A stretch of 64,000 bases of DNA, taken from NCBI GenBank assembly GCA_938045615.1, contig CALIBC010000179.1:162538-226537 (forward strand), in the 5' to 3' direction. The position numbers were made by a program, and so were the translations under genes. The notes under the pieces were generated by a model. That model worked only from the letters and a program-made list of their open reading frames with translations, had not been told where the DNA came from and made no database searches. This DNA comes from an uncultured Clostridia bacterium. Lineage in GTDB: Bacteria; Bacillota; Clostridia; Peptostreptococcales; Anaerovoracaceae. This document shows positions 17,998 through 26,849 of this stretch, one piece after another (the first letter of the stretch is position 1; each line of letters begins with the position of its first letter).

Positions 17998-20900
17998 ATG
18001 AGAAAAAGTTATTTTGGCAAGGGGACAATGTCCCGTGTCGCGGTAGTTTTGGCGATCATGCTCGCGGCGGCGATGATCATGATGGTCAATTCGACCTATG
18101 CCGAGGGAGAGGCCGGCATAAAGTTGGACAAGAAAATTCTCAATCTGGAAACGGGAGAGACCGTAAAACTGGAAGCGACGATTACGCCCGAGGGCGGCAA
18201 CCTCGACGATGTCAAGTGGTCATCATCGCCTAAAAAAGTGGCGACCGTAGAAAAGGGAGAGGTAAAAGCACTCAAGGCCGGAATCGCAGAGATTACCGCA
18301 AATTATAAGGGGGCGGAAGCCAGCTGCTATGTTTATGTGGAAAAAGCGACACCGCCTGAAAAGCTCACGGTTGAGGTTGCGGACGGCAATGTGAATAAGA
18401 GCAAAAGCGGGGTGAATTTCTTTACCGCGGGATGTAAAGAAAAGACTTTCAGGTTGAAAGCCGTGCCGGAGCCTGCAGGAAGCAGTGCCAAGGTGAAATG
18501 GACATCCAACAAAGCAGGCTTTGCCATAGACGAAGACGGGGTGGTTACTCCGCCCGAAGATCTGAAAAATGCGGAATATGTCACCTTCACCGCAAGCTCG
18601 GTTCACAACAAGAACACGGGCAAGATCGAAGTCTATGTGCTTCCGAAAATGGGATGGGGGAAAAATCCTACAACCGTACAGATTCCGGAAAACGGAATAA
18701 TCGGGACTATCCCACCTTATCTTCAGGTGTCCCCGGGTCAGTACAATGACTATAAGATAGTGGACTACTCGACGGAGCAAAAAGATATAATAGATCTTGA
18801 TTTTGAAGATAAAAGTTATTGCGGTCTGTATCCGAAGGCTCCGGGAAAGGTCACGATAACGGCAAAGGACAGATTCAACGATGAAAATAAAGTAACGACG
18901 GAATTGACGGTAAAGGGGTTCTATGTGACGGATCCGCAGGGTACGGTCAATGAAAGTATTGTAGAGCAGGGGAAAACGCTGCAGCTTACCGGCAAAGGCG
19001 TCAAGGCTGATGAGATAACATGGAAGACCGACGATACAGAGGTCGTAAAGGTCGGTGAAAACACCGGACTTGTGGAAGGTGTTAAACCCGGAAAAGCTGT
19101 CATAAAGGCTGAATGGGATACCGACAAGGACGGAAATGCCGATTATACGGCGGTTTATGAAGTTCACGTGGTCAAGCCGGATAAAGCTTATCCCACAAAA
19201 TTCTACACCTCAATAGGCATGCAGGTCTATGAGGATGAAGAATACAAAAAACCGCTGAAACTCACTGAAAAATATCTCGACAAAGAGATGAAAGCCGTAA
19301 AGGCTCATTTCTTTTCGATTGCCGATGAGAGCGAGAAGACCTATTATGTCAACAGTAATACATATCAGATGATACTGGGGGCGGTTTTTGATGACAAGAA
19401 AGTAAAGATGGAACTGAAGAATGGCGACAATACCGTAAATATGGAGTCCGGAAAGGAAATCGGAACGACCCTGGAGCCGGGTGAAAATAAAATAGTCGTG
19501 AAGGCGTCTTCAGCGGACGGAAAGGGCGAGGACAGCACTTACACGTTTAAGATCATTAAAGGTTACCAGACCCAGGAAGGTATAAGGAGCATCGGTGTTA
19601 CCACAGTTGACAGAGAGCCGTCCCAGACAGAATACAACGGACAGACAGAAGGAGCACTGTCACCGAGATTTTCGAGCTGGTCGCCGGTTACAGATTATAA
19701 AGTGTTTGTATTCAGCGATATAACAAAGATAAAGGTGACGGCAACACCGCAGGATTATGCAACCGGACATATAGGATATTCAACGGATGGCGGAAACACA
19801 TGGAAAGAGGGTGTTGGCAACACGACCACGGATGAAGTGAGTATCCCTGAAAGCAATTCCTCGGAAGTGCTGATACGCTGCGTATCGGATGCATCGTACA
19901 AGAAGAGCAAAAAAGAAAATCCGGATGCGGATCCGTTTGCAAATGCTTCCAAGACGTATAAGGTTACGATCAACAGAGTTGACGCTAATCCGGAGTCTTT
20001 GGGATTGGCAAATATCAAGAAAGTCGATCTGGGAGAAGGTCTTACATGGTGCTCGCCTAAATGGGCGCCCGGATATACGGAGTCCGCTGCAGTTGTGGCG
20101 CATAATACGGAGAATGCTGTAATCACGTACCACGTTAAAAAAGGAGCGAAACTGTATAAAGGAAGTGTGGACGATGCGAACCTGCTTAAGCCGTCGGGCG
20201 AAGATGAAGACGGAAATGATCTGTACACGGTTGAAACAAAAACTCCGCTGAAAGATCAGGGAAGTAACGAAGCACACACAATAGCGGTAAGCACGGGAGA
20301 AGGAGAAAAAGTGGCTACCGGTAAATTCAAGTTCAAATTTTACAAGGTCGGTACGACAAAAGGTACATTGAAAGGTGTACACGATTCCGTTGTCGGATAC
20401 ATGTGCCCGGGAAGCCAGTACACCTCAGGCGGAAATCAGGGCTGGGGAACGTTCGGGATCTTCCCTGAAAAAATAAATATGGGAACCGGAAACTGGTACA
20501 GCTGCATTTCGCTCGGGAATTTCGGAGGGTACATGACCCTGAAATACGATAAAGCGATTACCGATGATCCGAAACACCCGTATGGAATTGATTTTACCGT
20601 ATTCGGAAACAGCAACGGTGGAGAAGGTTTTTCAGAACCCGGAAATGTGCTTGTATCCGAGGACGGAAAGAAATGGTATTCTCTTGCAGGATCCGATCAT
20701 TATGACAGCACCACCATGTGGGACTACTCTGTTACATATAAGAAGAACCCTAACAGCAAAGTTGCCGATTATGAGGACAATCTCGGGAACAAGGATACGC
20801 TGGGCGTGGGATTTGCCGGAACTTCCTACAGTATGCCGGATAAAAAATGGTATCCGCTCTACGACTGGAAGGAGGGCGAGGATAAAGCCATAACGTTTAC

Positions 20901-22323
20901 CGGAACGAGAGTGTTCGGCTCATCGGTACCTGAGAACAAAGGTCTTGAAAACGGTTCCGCCCGTCTGCCTGCGTTCGGGTATGTGGATACTCACAGAAAT
21001 TCAAGCACCGTAGCGGGCACCGGAGAAGATGTTAACCTCTATGAAGTTCCCGTGGGGAATCCGTATGTAAGCGGATATGACGGATACGGAGACGGATTCG
21101 ACCTCAAGTGGGCTGTGGACAAGGACGGAAATCCGGTAGACTCAAGCAAACTTAAGATTCACTACGTAAAAGTTCAAACTGCATCGTTTATCGGAGCGGG
21201 AGCAATCGGCGAAAAATCGACCGAAATCTCATGCATAAGCAGAACTTCCGAAGAGAAAGAAGACTTTGGAAAGACTGCGGATCCTAAGATTACGATTGCC
21301 GGCAAAGAACTCAATGTCAGCGAGGACAGGGATGTTTACAACGTAGTCTTGGATTCAGACAAATCTTATGACGTGAACGTCGAAGCGGGAGCTGATGCTA
21401 ACGTATACATTAACAATCAGAGAGCCAAAACCCGTAACTATGAAGGTCTGCCTGACAAGAAGATGCTCAGGATCATAACACAGGAAGGCAAGGCTGCGCC
21501 GTCCATAAAGTATATACACCTGACTGTAAAGGGCTCGGGTGATGCGGTGGAAGAGCGGGCACAGGCAGAGGAAGTTGAAAATCTGTTCAATGCATTGCCT
21601 GAAGAAATCACAAGAGAAAATTACAGCGACGTCGTAAAGGCGAGAGCAAGTTATGAAGAACTTTCCAAGAACGCAAAAACGTATGTTACAAATGTGGAAA
21701 AACTTGTACAGGCTGAAGAAAACGGGAAAGGCTTCAACTTGGCGGAGAAAATCGACAAACTGAGTTCTGAAGATGAAGTTAAGGTCAAGGATGTCGAAGC
21801 CCTCAGAAAAGCCTATGATGCGTTGAACGATAAGCAGAAGAAAGATGTATACACCTATAACAATCTGCTGATCATGGAAAAACTCATAAAACTGCAGAGT
21901 GAAGTGGATAAGATCAAAGCCGACAAAAACACGGCAATCACGAATCCGTTGGCGAAACCGACGGACAAAGCGAATCCGATTGTAAAGACACCTGCCGGCG
22001 ATAAGACGGGGAATACAACCGACAACGAGAAAGCGATCGGAAAAAAATCTTTGAAAATAGCGGGACTTAAGATAAAGCGAGTAAAAAGAGCCTTTGTTCT
22101 TACCTGGAAAAAGAACGGAAATGCCGTGATGTACGAGATAGCGTACAAGAAGAAAGGCAGCAAGAACTACAAACGACTCAAGACTGTTAAAGCGACGAGA
22201 GTGAAGACCGGGAAACTGAAAAAGAAGAAATACTATTACTTCAAGGTTCGTGCCGTCGGAAAAGTGAACGGTTCGACTGAATACGGCAGTTGGACGACAG
22301 CTAAAAAAGTTAAGTGCAGATAA
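17998..22323 (+). CDS. Giant surface protein, paralog 2
   Basis: A 1441-residue secreted protein that repeats the architecture of the preceding gene domain for domain: signal peptide ending TYAEG, Big_2, Ig-like region, cadherin-like segments, the GIDFTVFGN / SEPGNVLVSEDGK / LAGSDHYD / VKVQTASF domain (about 790-1080), helical stretch and a basic fibronectin-like C terminus. The central domain is nearly identical to paralog 1, while 120-450 has diverged more. TAAGGAG precedes the ATG. No new promoter is obvious in the 125-nt gap, so it is probably co-transcribed from the riboswitch promoter. The divergence of the N-terminal third hints at different partners or ligands; that is inference. Confidence 0.8.
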   Translation: MRKSYFGKGTMSRVAVVLAIMLAAAMIMMVNSTYAEGEAGIKLDKKILNLETGETVKLEATITPEGGNLDDVKWSSSPKKVATVEKGEVKALKAGIAEITANYKGAEASCYVYVEKATPPEKLTVEVADGNVNKSKSGVNFFTAGCKEKTFRLKAVPEPAGSSAKVKWTSNKAGFAIDEDGVVTPPEDLKNAEYVTFTASSVHNKNTGKIEVYVLPKMGWGKNPTTVQIPENGIIGTIPPYLQVSPGQYNDYKIVDYSTEQKDIIDLDFEDKSYCGLYPKAPGKVTITAKDRFNDENKVTTELTVKGFYVTDPQGTVNESIVEQGKTLQLTGKGVKADEITWKTDDTEVVKVGENTGLVEGVKPGKAVIKAEWDTDKDGNADYTAVYEVHVVKPDKAYPTKFYTSIGMQVYEDEEYKKPLKLTEKYLDKEMKAVKAHFFSIADESEKTYYVNSNTYQMILGAVFDDKKVKMELKNGDNTVNMESGKEIGTTLEPGENKIVVKASSADGKGEDSTYTFKIIKGYQTQEGIRSIGVTTVDREPSQTEYNGQTEGALSPRFSSWSPVTDYKVFVFSDITKIKVTATPQDYATGHIGYSTDGGNTWKEGVGNTTTDEVSIPESNSSEVLIRCVSDASYKKSKKENPDADPFANASKTYKVTINRVDANPESLGLANIKKVDLGEGLTWCSPKWAPGYTESAAVVAHNTENAVITYHVKKGAKLYKGSVDDANLLKPSGEDEDGNDLYTVETKTPLKDQGSNEAHTIAVSTGEGEKVATGKFKFKFYKVGTTKGTLKGVHDSVVGYMCPGSQYTSGGNQGWGTFGIFPEKINMGTGNWYSCISLGNFGGYMTLKYDKAITDDPKHPYGIDFTVFGNSNGGEGFSEPGNVLVSEDGKKWYSLAGSDHYDSTTMWDYSVTYKKNPNSKVADYEDNLGNKDTLGVGFAGTSYSMPDKKWYPLYDWKEGEDKAITFTGTRVFGSSVPENKGLENGSARLPAFGYVDTHRNSSTVAGTGEDVNLYEVPVGNPYVSGYDGYGDGFDLKWAVDKDGNPVDSSKLKIHYVKVQTASFIGAGAIGEKSTEISCISRTSEEKEDFGKTADPKITIAGKELNVSEDRDVYNVVLDSDKSYDVNVEAGADANVYINNQRAKTRNYEGLPDKKMLRIITQEGKAAPSIKYIHLTVKGSGDAVEERAQAEEVENLFNALPEEITRENYSDVVKARASYEELSKNAKTYVTNVEKLVQAEENGKGFNLAEKIDKLSSEDEVKVKDVEALRKAYDALNDKQKKDVYTYNNLLIMEKLIKLQSEVDKIKADKNTAITNPLAKPTDKANPIVKTPAGDKTGNTTDNEKAIGKKSLKIAGLKIKRVKRAFVLTWKKNGNAVMYEIAYKKKGSKNYKRLKTVKATRVKTGKLKKKKYYYFKVRAVGKVNGSTEYGSWTTAKKVKCR

Positions 22324-22391
22324 ACAGCGTCTGAAAAAATAAATTCAACGTCTGATTATTACATCATGTGTACCGACATGTCCGCTCATGA

Positions 22392-22431
22392 CTCCGGAGG
22401 TTTATTTAAACGTAACCATGAACCTCCGGAG
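22392..22431 (+). terminator. Hairpin before the third surface gene
   Basis: An 11-bp perfect stem CTCCGGAGGTT/AACCTCCGGAG with an 18-nt loop and no T-run. It resembles the hairpin at 17930 in position and strength, so these may be message-stability elements between genes of one long transcript. Confidence 0.45.
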
Positions 22432-22493
22432 CCTGCCGGGCATGCGCCGGACAATGTGAAAGTGCCGGAAATTTATGAGAGGAGACAGTGGCG

Positions 22494-24350
22494 ATGATTA
22501 GATTAAAAAAAATAAAAATACTGCTTTTGGCGATCGTAATGTTGTTTATTGTCGGAGTTTCGGCCACTGTGTCGGTTTCGGCGGAAGATGGCGAATCGGT
22601 AACCGTATATATAAGCATAAGTGATGACGGGGATTTTGTGAAAAGTCCGGTGAACGGAACGCCTATAGCGTACCTGCCTGTCAAAATAGATTATTTCGAT
22701 CTCAAAGATTACGGACTTGAAAAGTTTTACAGACTTCACAACAAGCCGTTTGAAGAGGGTGGCGAGTACATCAAGGACTCACCGCTCATCAAGCGACCTA
22801 CATTGCTGCATTTGTATATAAAAATGCTTGAACAGTATTACAAAGGTTCCAAACTGACAAAGGAGGATGTTCATTCCGAAATCATAGATGTCACCCAGAC
22901 AGCATGCCATATGTACATGAAACACTTCTGGGGTCACGATGAAAACCTTATGTACTTCGTCAATCATAAATATCCGCTGATGGCTAAGGGGATAGGATCG
23001 ACCGCCGATTATATACTCCTTGAGGACGGTGATGAGATAGATCTGGCAATGTTCAGCGACTGGAATTTTTATCATCACGGAGCTTTCCTCAATTTCGACA
23101 AGACGACGCACACGACATATGTAGGGGAGGACTTCCGTCTCAAATTAAGCAAGATAGGAACTCAGGAAAATATTAACGGCGGCCAGAATGAGGCTCTGCC
23201 GGTCGTGGGAGAAAAAGTAAGAATAAGCAACGATCAAGGCAGGAGCTGGAAACCTCAAAATATAAAAACGGATGAAAACGGATATGTGACATTGTATTTC
23301 AGTGAACCCGGGACTTATTACGTTTCGGCGGGCCCGGGATTTCCGACATTTCTGAATCAGGCAAACGATAATCCGTTTGTTGCTGCGCCTCCTATTTCCG
23401 TAATTACTGTCAAAGATACTTTTAAACCTGAGGAGGGCAGACTTAAAGCGGCAAAAAAAGATGCAAAACGCGAACTGTCCGGGTATGTTGATTTTAGTAT
23501 GTATACGGACGAAAATAAGGACAAAATAAATGATATCCTGGCCGGTGCATATGCAAAGATAGACTCGGCGGGCAATGTCGGAACTGTGCGTAATCTTGTG
23601 GAGGAAGCGAAACGGGAGATAGATGAGGTGGAGAAGGCGGAGAAACCGCCGGAAGATCAGAAACTTCTCGATGAAGCCAAGAAAAAAGCGCTGGAGGCGT
23701 TGGCTGCATATGATCCCGACAAATATTCAGGACAAAAGAAAGAAAAACTTAAAGCAGCGATAGAAAAGTGGAAAACAGCGATAAATGGATGTGAAACGCT
23801 TGAAAATGTGCGAAAGGTAAAGGGCGCGGCGATAAAAGAACTGGAGGAGATAATCAAGAAAAACGAAGATCCTCCGGTGGTTGAGCCGGAAGATCCTCCG
23901 GCGCCACCCCCTATCGGCGAACCGGAAAATCCTTTGATCCCGCCTAAGAGCGACACGAACCCACCGTCGGGGAATTCGAATCAAGGCTTCCCGGGAAAAC
24001 GACCTTCTGGCGATTATAAAAAAAGCGAAAGAGAAACACCGGATACTCTCAAAAGATTTAAGATAGACAAGGTCAAGGGGATCCGAACGAATAGAAAAAA
24101 CGGCAGGCTTTACATCAAATGGAGAAAAACAGACAATGCCGACGGATACGTACTTGCATTCAAAGAAAAAAGAAAAAAGAAATGGAAGTACAAAACATGT
24201 CGCAAGACATACGTTTCCATAAAAAAATTAAAACTCAAGAGAAGGACCGGATACCGCATAAGAGTGCGAGCGTATAAACGCGTTTCCGGAAAGAAAAAGT
24301 ACGGAGCATGGTCGAGGGCGTTTCTTTATCGTGCGATAACAGTTCAATGA
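22494..24350 (+). CDS. Secreted DUF4430-like protein with helical repeats and basic C-terminal domain
   Basis: ATG 22494 is preferred: AGAGGAG lies 9 nt upstream, while the in-frame GTG at 22488 is only 3 nt from it. The 618-residue product has a signal peptide (VSATVSVSAE), then about 30-200 in the style of DUF4430 proteins: VTVYISISDDG, HLYIKMLEQYY, MKHFWG, MYFVNHKYPL, LLEDGDEIDLAMFSDWNFY. Two helical repeats of the type found in the 3998-8320 protein follow, then a Pro/Glu-rich linker (about 465-500) and a basic fibronectin-like domain. DUF4430 is transcobalamin-like, so this may be a soluble or wall-bound corrinoid binder. Last gene of the riboswitch-led group. Confidence 0.75.
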   Translation: MIRLKKIKILLLAIVMLFIVGVSATVSVSAEDGESVTVYISISDDGDFVKSPVNGTPIAYLPVKIDYFDLKDYGLEKFYRLHNKPFEEGGEYIKDSPLIKRPTLLHLYIKMLEQYYKGSKLTKEDVHSEIIDVTQTACHMYMKHFWGHDENLMYFVNHKYPLMAKGIGSTADYILLEDGDEIDLAMFSDWNFYHHGAFLNFDKTTHTTYVGEDFRLKLSKIGTQENINGGQNEALPVVGEKVRISNDQGRSWKPQNIKTDENGYVTLYFSEPGTYYVSAGPGFPTFLNQANDNPFVAAPPISVITVKDTFKPEEGRLKAAKKDAKRELSGYVDFSMYTDENKDKINDILAGAYAKIDSAGNVGTVRNLVEEAKREIDEVEKAEKPPEDQKLLDEAKKKALEALAAYDPDKYSGQKKEKLKAAIEKWKTAINGCETLENVRKVKGAAIKELEEIIKKNEDPPVVEPEDPPAPPPIGEPENPLIPPKSDTNPPSGNSNQGFPGKRPSGDYKKSERETPDTLKRFKIDKVKGIRTNRKNGRLYIKWRKTDNADGYVLAFKEKRKKKWKYKTCRKTYVSIKKLKLKRRTGYRIRVRAYKRVSGKKKYGAWSRAFLYRAITVQ

Positions 24351-24458
24351 CATTAGATAGCGTACTCCCCATATTTCAATTTTTGGGAGAAACGGAGATA
24401 CGGACACTTTTTGGACAGCCTAAACGGATAATCTAATGTCCAATCTATACTCTGTGGG

Positions 24459-24497
24459 GCTCAAATTGCCCTAATGATTTTTTGAGCGGTTTTTTGT
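24459..24497 (+). terminator. Terminator of the surface-protein group
   Basis: GCTCAAA (24459-24465) / TTTGAGC (24481-24487) followed by GGTTTTTTG. It ends the group that began at 13008. Confidence 0.7.
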
Positions 24498-24670
24498 TTA
24501 AGTGAACATCGATCAGTTTCGATTTCAATAAATTTGCAATCAACGGTGTTTGGATTAACTACCATACCACATGCAAAGGCGAATGGTCAGCAGACGGTCA
24601 AGGACTCCGTTCTGGGAGTTTCATTAAGAGCAATTCTCACTATTTTCAAATCAAAAATAGGATACAGGAT
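24498..24670. other. Gap with no recognisable gene
   Basis: I see no gene, promoter or strong repeat in this AT-rich stretch between two terminators. Confidence 0.5.
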
Positions 24671-24727
24671 AAAAATACCCCTTTGCCATATGGATTATAC
24701 TTCCGAAAAATGTAGCAAAGGGGTATT
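24671..24727 (-). terminator. Terminator of the XRE membrane regulator
   Basis: A 13-bp perfect stem AATACCCCTTTGC (24674-24686) / GCAAAGGGGTATT (24715-24727). Read on the minus strand it is followed by TTTTA. It lies 13 nt past the stop codon of the minus-strand gene. Confidence 0.8.
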
Positions 24728-24739
24728 CTCTCCTCTCTG

Positions 24740-25651
24740 TTATTTCTTGTTGGAACCCGTAAAACGGAATGGGGTTTGATCTTCTGCATTTTCCTGTTCT
24801 TTTTCCCTTTCTTTTCTTCTTCTCTTTTCATCGTCTTTTTCCAGTATTCTTTCTATCATTCTTCTCTTTGTATCAGGCAATACCCTGTAAATACCTGTCG
24901 CGAGCAAAATGAATCCCAATATTATAACGAGCGAGAAAGGAAAAGTAACACTGTATCTGGTTGCATCTACAAGGAAATGGTCGTAAGTTTTCATCTCAAG
25001 ATACTGGATTATATATCCTCCGAATATAGATATCAATATAAATGTTATTCCTGCCCAAATATAAATCACATCATAAACTTTTTTATAGACCTTATGTCTG
25101 CTGAAGTTGTAATCATCGTTTTCGTGATAAACCATTCTCAAGGAAAGTTTCAATCCTTTTTTTCTTATACTTGAAATAAACTTATTAATGCCCCATATAA
25201 ACTGAAAAAGCGCTATCAACGACATGGGCGCGAATGGGAACTCAGCGAAGTATTTATATATTTCACTATAAAAACCCCCGCCAAATCTTATGTGAAAGTA
25301 TTGTGTTGAACAGGTTCCACACAAAACAATCGTAAGCATTATGATCCCCGCTACAGTGTGTCCAAAACCTGATATTTCCGGGAACTCACAGCGTATGCCC
25401 CTCTCATCACAGACGTTTTTTCTGAGAACTTTTACGGATTCGGCGGCATCGGCGATTTCATCGAAAAGCAAATAATCAATTGATGTATCAAAACACTCGC
25501 ATATCTTCAGAATATCAGCAATATCCGATGATGTTTCGCCGTTTTCCCATTGCAAAATTTTTTCGAGCGGCACGCCGGTCATCTCCGATAATTTTTCTTG
25601 AGATATCTCTTTAGTATCTCGCAATGCCTTGATTTTTTCGCTAAAAGTCAT
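24740..25651 (-). CDS. XRE-family regulator fused to a membrane domain
   Basis: A 303-residue protein. Residues 1-65 are a Cro/CI-type helix-turn-helix (MTFSEKIKALRDTKEISQEKLSEMTG..., with WENGETSSDIADILKICECFD and the SIDYLL tail). About four membrane segments follow (near 97-115, 138-156, 195-215, 232-255) and a highly charged K/R/E tail. Such proteins place a DNA-binding head on the inner face of the membrane and may sense envelope state. It has its own promoter (25687-25715) and terminator, so it is monocistronic. Ribosome site GAAAGGCGG. Target genes are unknown; the neighbouring surface-protein group and cdaA operon are only positional candidates. Confidence 0.75.
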   Translation of the reverse strand: MTFSEKIKALRDTKEISQEKLSEMTGVPLEKILQWENGETSSDIADILKICECFDTSIDYLLFDEIADAAESVKVLRKNVCDERGIRCEFPEISGFGHTVAGIIMLTIVLCGTCSTQYFHIRFGGGFYSEIYKYFAEFPFAPMSLIALFQFIWGINKFISSIRKKGLKLSLRMVYHENDDYNFSRHKVYKKVYDVIYIWAGITFILISIFGGYIIQYLEMKTYDHFLVDATRYSVTFPFSLVIILGFILLATGIYRVLPDTKRRMIERILEKDDEKRRRKEREKEQENAEDQTPFRFTGSNKK

Positions 25652-25686
25652 ACTGCACCGCCTTTCTGACTTCTTTGATTAACTTC

Positions 25687-25715
25687 AATATAACATTATC
25701 ATAATAAAATATCAA
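25687..25715 (-). promoter_or_regulatory. Promoter for the XRE membrane regulator
   Basis: Minus strand: TTGATA (25710-25715), 17-nt spacer, TATATT (25687-25692). Confidence 0.65.
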
Positions 25716-25945
25716 AAATATTTTTTTGGAATCTCTGCAAGTGAGGCGCACGATTGCCTGCGACGAGGACTTTCTGGATGCCCATGCCCGCATTTTACAG
25801 GAAGTCTGAAATCCGTTTACGTATAATGCCGGAGAAAAAACTCTACAAAAGGCTTCTTAGAGTAAATTCCTTTATAGATACAAACCGGAACTTACTTTGC
25901 AAATTAACAACAAAAGTTTGACACCGTCGTTTTCGCCGGTCACTC
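25716..25945. other. Intergenic gap between divergent promoters
   Basis: No gene seen. It contains a 14-nt string GCATTTTACAGGAA that recurs near 38170 in another gap; the significance is unclear. Confidence 0.4.
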
Positions 25946-25974
25946 TTGATATTTTGCTACTTTTTTAGTAGAAT
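25946..25974 (+). promoter_or_regulatory. Promoter of the cdaA operon
   Basis: TTGATA (25946-25951), 17-nt spacer, TAGAAT (25969-25974), 30 nt before the cdaA start. Confidence 0.75.
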
Positions 25975-26003
25975 TAACTACGTATCAAAGAGGAGACAGA
26001 CGA

Positions 26004-26849
26004 ATGAAATCATTTATTGCTAACACAATTTCAACGTTGGGGATCAACGATATTCTCGACATACTGCTCACAACATTCGTTTTATATAAAATACTGGAAT
26101 TCATAAAAGATACACGGGCGCAGCAACTCTTGAAAGGCTTGATATTTCTGATTGCTGCATATTTTATTTCCGATTATATGAATCTGCATGTCGTGCATTG
26201 GCTGCTGCGTACGGGCTTTACCGTCGGCATTTTTGCGCTTATAGTGCTGTTTCAGCCTGAACTTAGAAGAGGGCTTGAATATATGGGACGCAGTAGAATG
26301 GGTATGAATAAATTTGTTAAGATAGACAAGGATAAGGCGAAATACATAACCAATGAGATTGCGGATGCCGTCGCGGGCTTTTCGGACAAGAAAATCGGGG
26401 CACTTATCGTTTTTGAAAGGGATGTCACGCTTGAGGACATTGCCGAGTCGGGCACGTTGATCAATGCGGATATATCCGAGGAGCTTCTCGGGAATCTTTT
26501 TTATGAGGGATCACCGCTGCATGACGGCGCAATCATAATAAGGCAGGATAAAATATATGCCGCTGGATGCGTTTTGCCGCTCACGGACAAGATAAGCCTG
26601 AACAAGAGTCTTGGAACCAGGCATAGAGCGGGCATAGGGATCACGGAGAATTCTGATGCGGTAACTTTGATAGTAAGTGAAGAGACCGGGATAGTTTCAA
26701 TGGCGAAAGATGGTAAGATAACGAGATTTCTGGATAAGCGGAGTGTGGAAAAGATGTTGCTCGGCCTGTTTACGGAGGATGACGAGAAGCTGTCCAAGTT
26801 GAGCAGTTTGGGCAAAAAAATAGGAAGGGGAATGCATGTTACAAAGTAA
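26004..26849 (+). CDS. cdaA: Diadenylate cyclase CdaA
   Basis: A 281-residue membrane enzyme making cyclic di-AMP from two ATP. Three membrane helices fill residues 12-85 and a DAC (DisA_N) domain follows, with the catalytic GSPLHDGAIII (DGA) and GTRHRAGIGIT (RHR) motifs. AAGAGGAGA lies upstream of the ATG. It overlaps cdaR by 14 nt and is followed by glmM, the conserved cdaA-cdaR-glmM operon of Firmicutes in which CdaR and GlmM bind and restrain the cyclase. Cyclic di-AMP controls potassium, osmolyte and wall homeostasis, which fits the wall-precursor genes downstream. Confidence 0.96.
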   Translation: MKSFIANTISTLGINDILDILLTTFVLYKILEFIKDTRAQQLLKGLIFLIAAYFISDYMNLHVVHWLLRTGFTVGIFALIVLFQPELRRGLEYMGRSRMGMNKFVKIDKDKAKYITNEIADAVAGFSDKKIGALIVFERDVTLEDIAESGTLINADISEELLGNLFYEGSPLHDGAIIIRQDKIYAAGCVLPLTDKISLNKSLGTRHRAGIGITENSDAVTLIVSEETGIVSMAKDGKITRFLDKRSVEKMLLGLFTEDDEKLSKLSSLGKKIGRGMHVTK

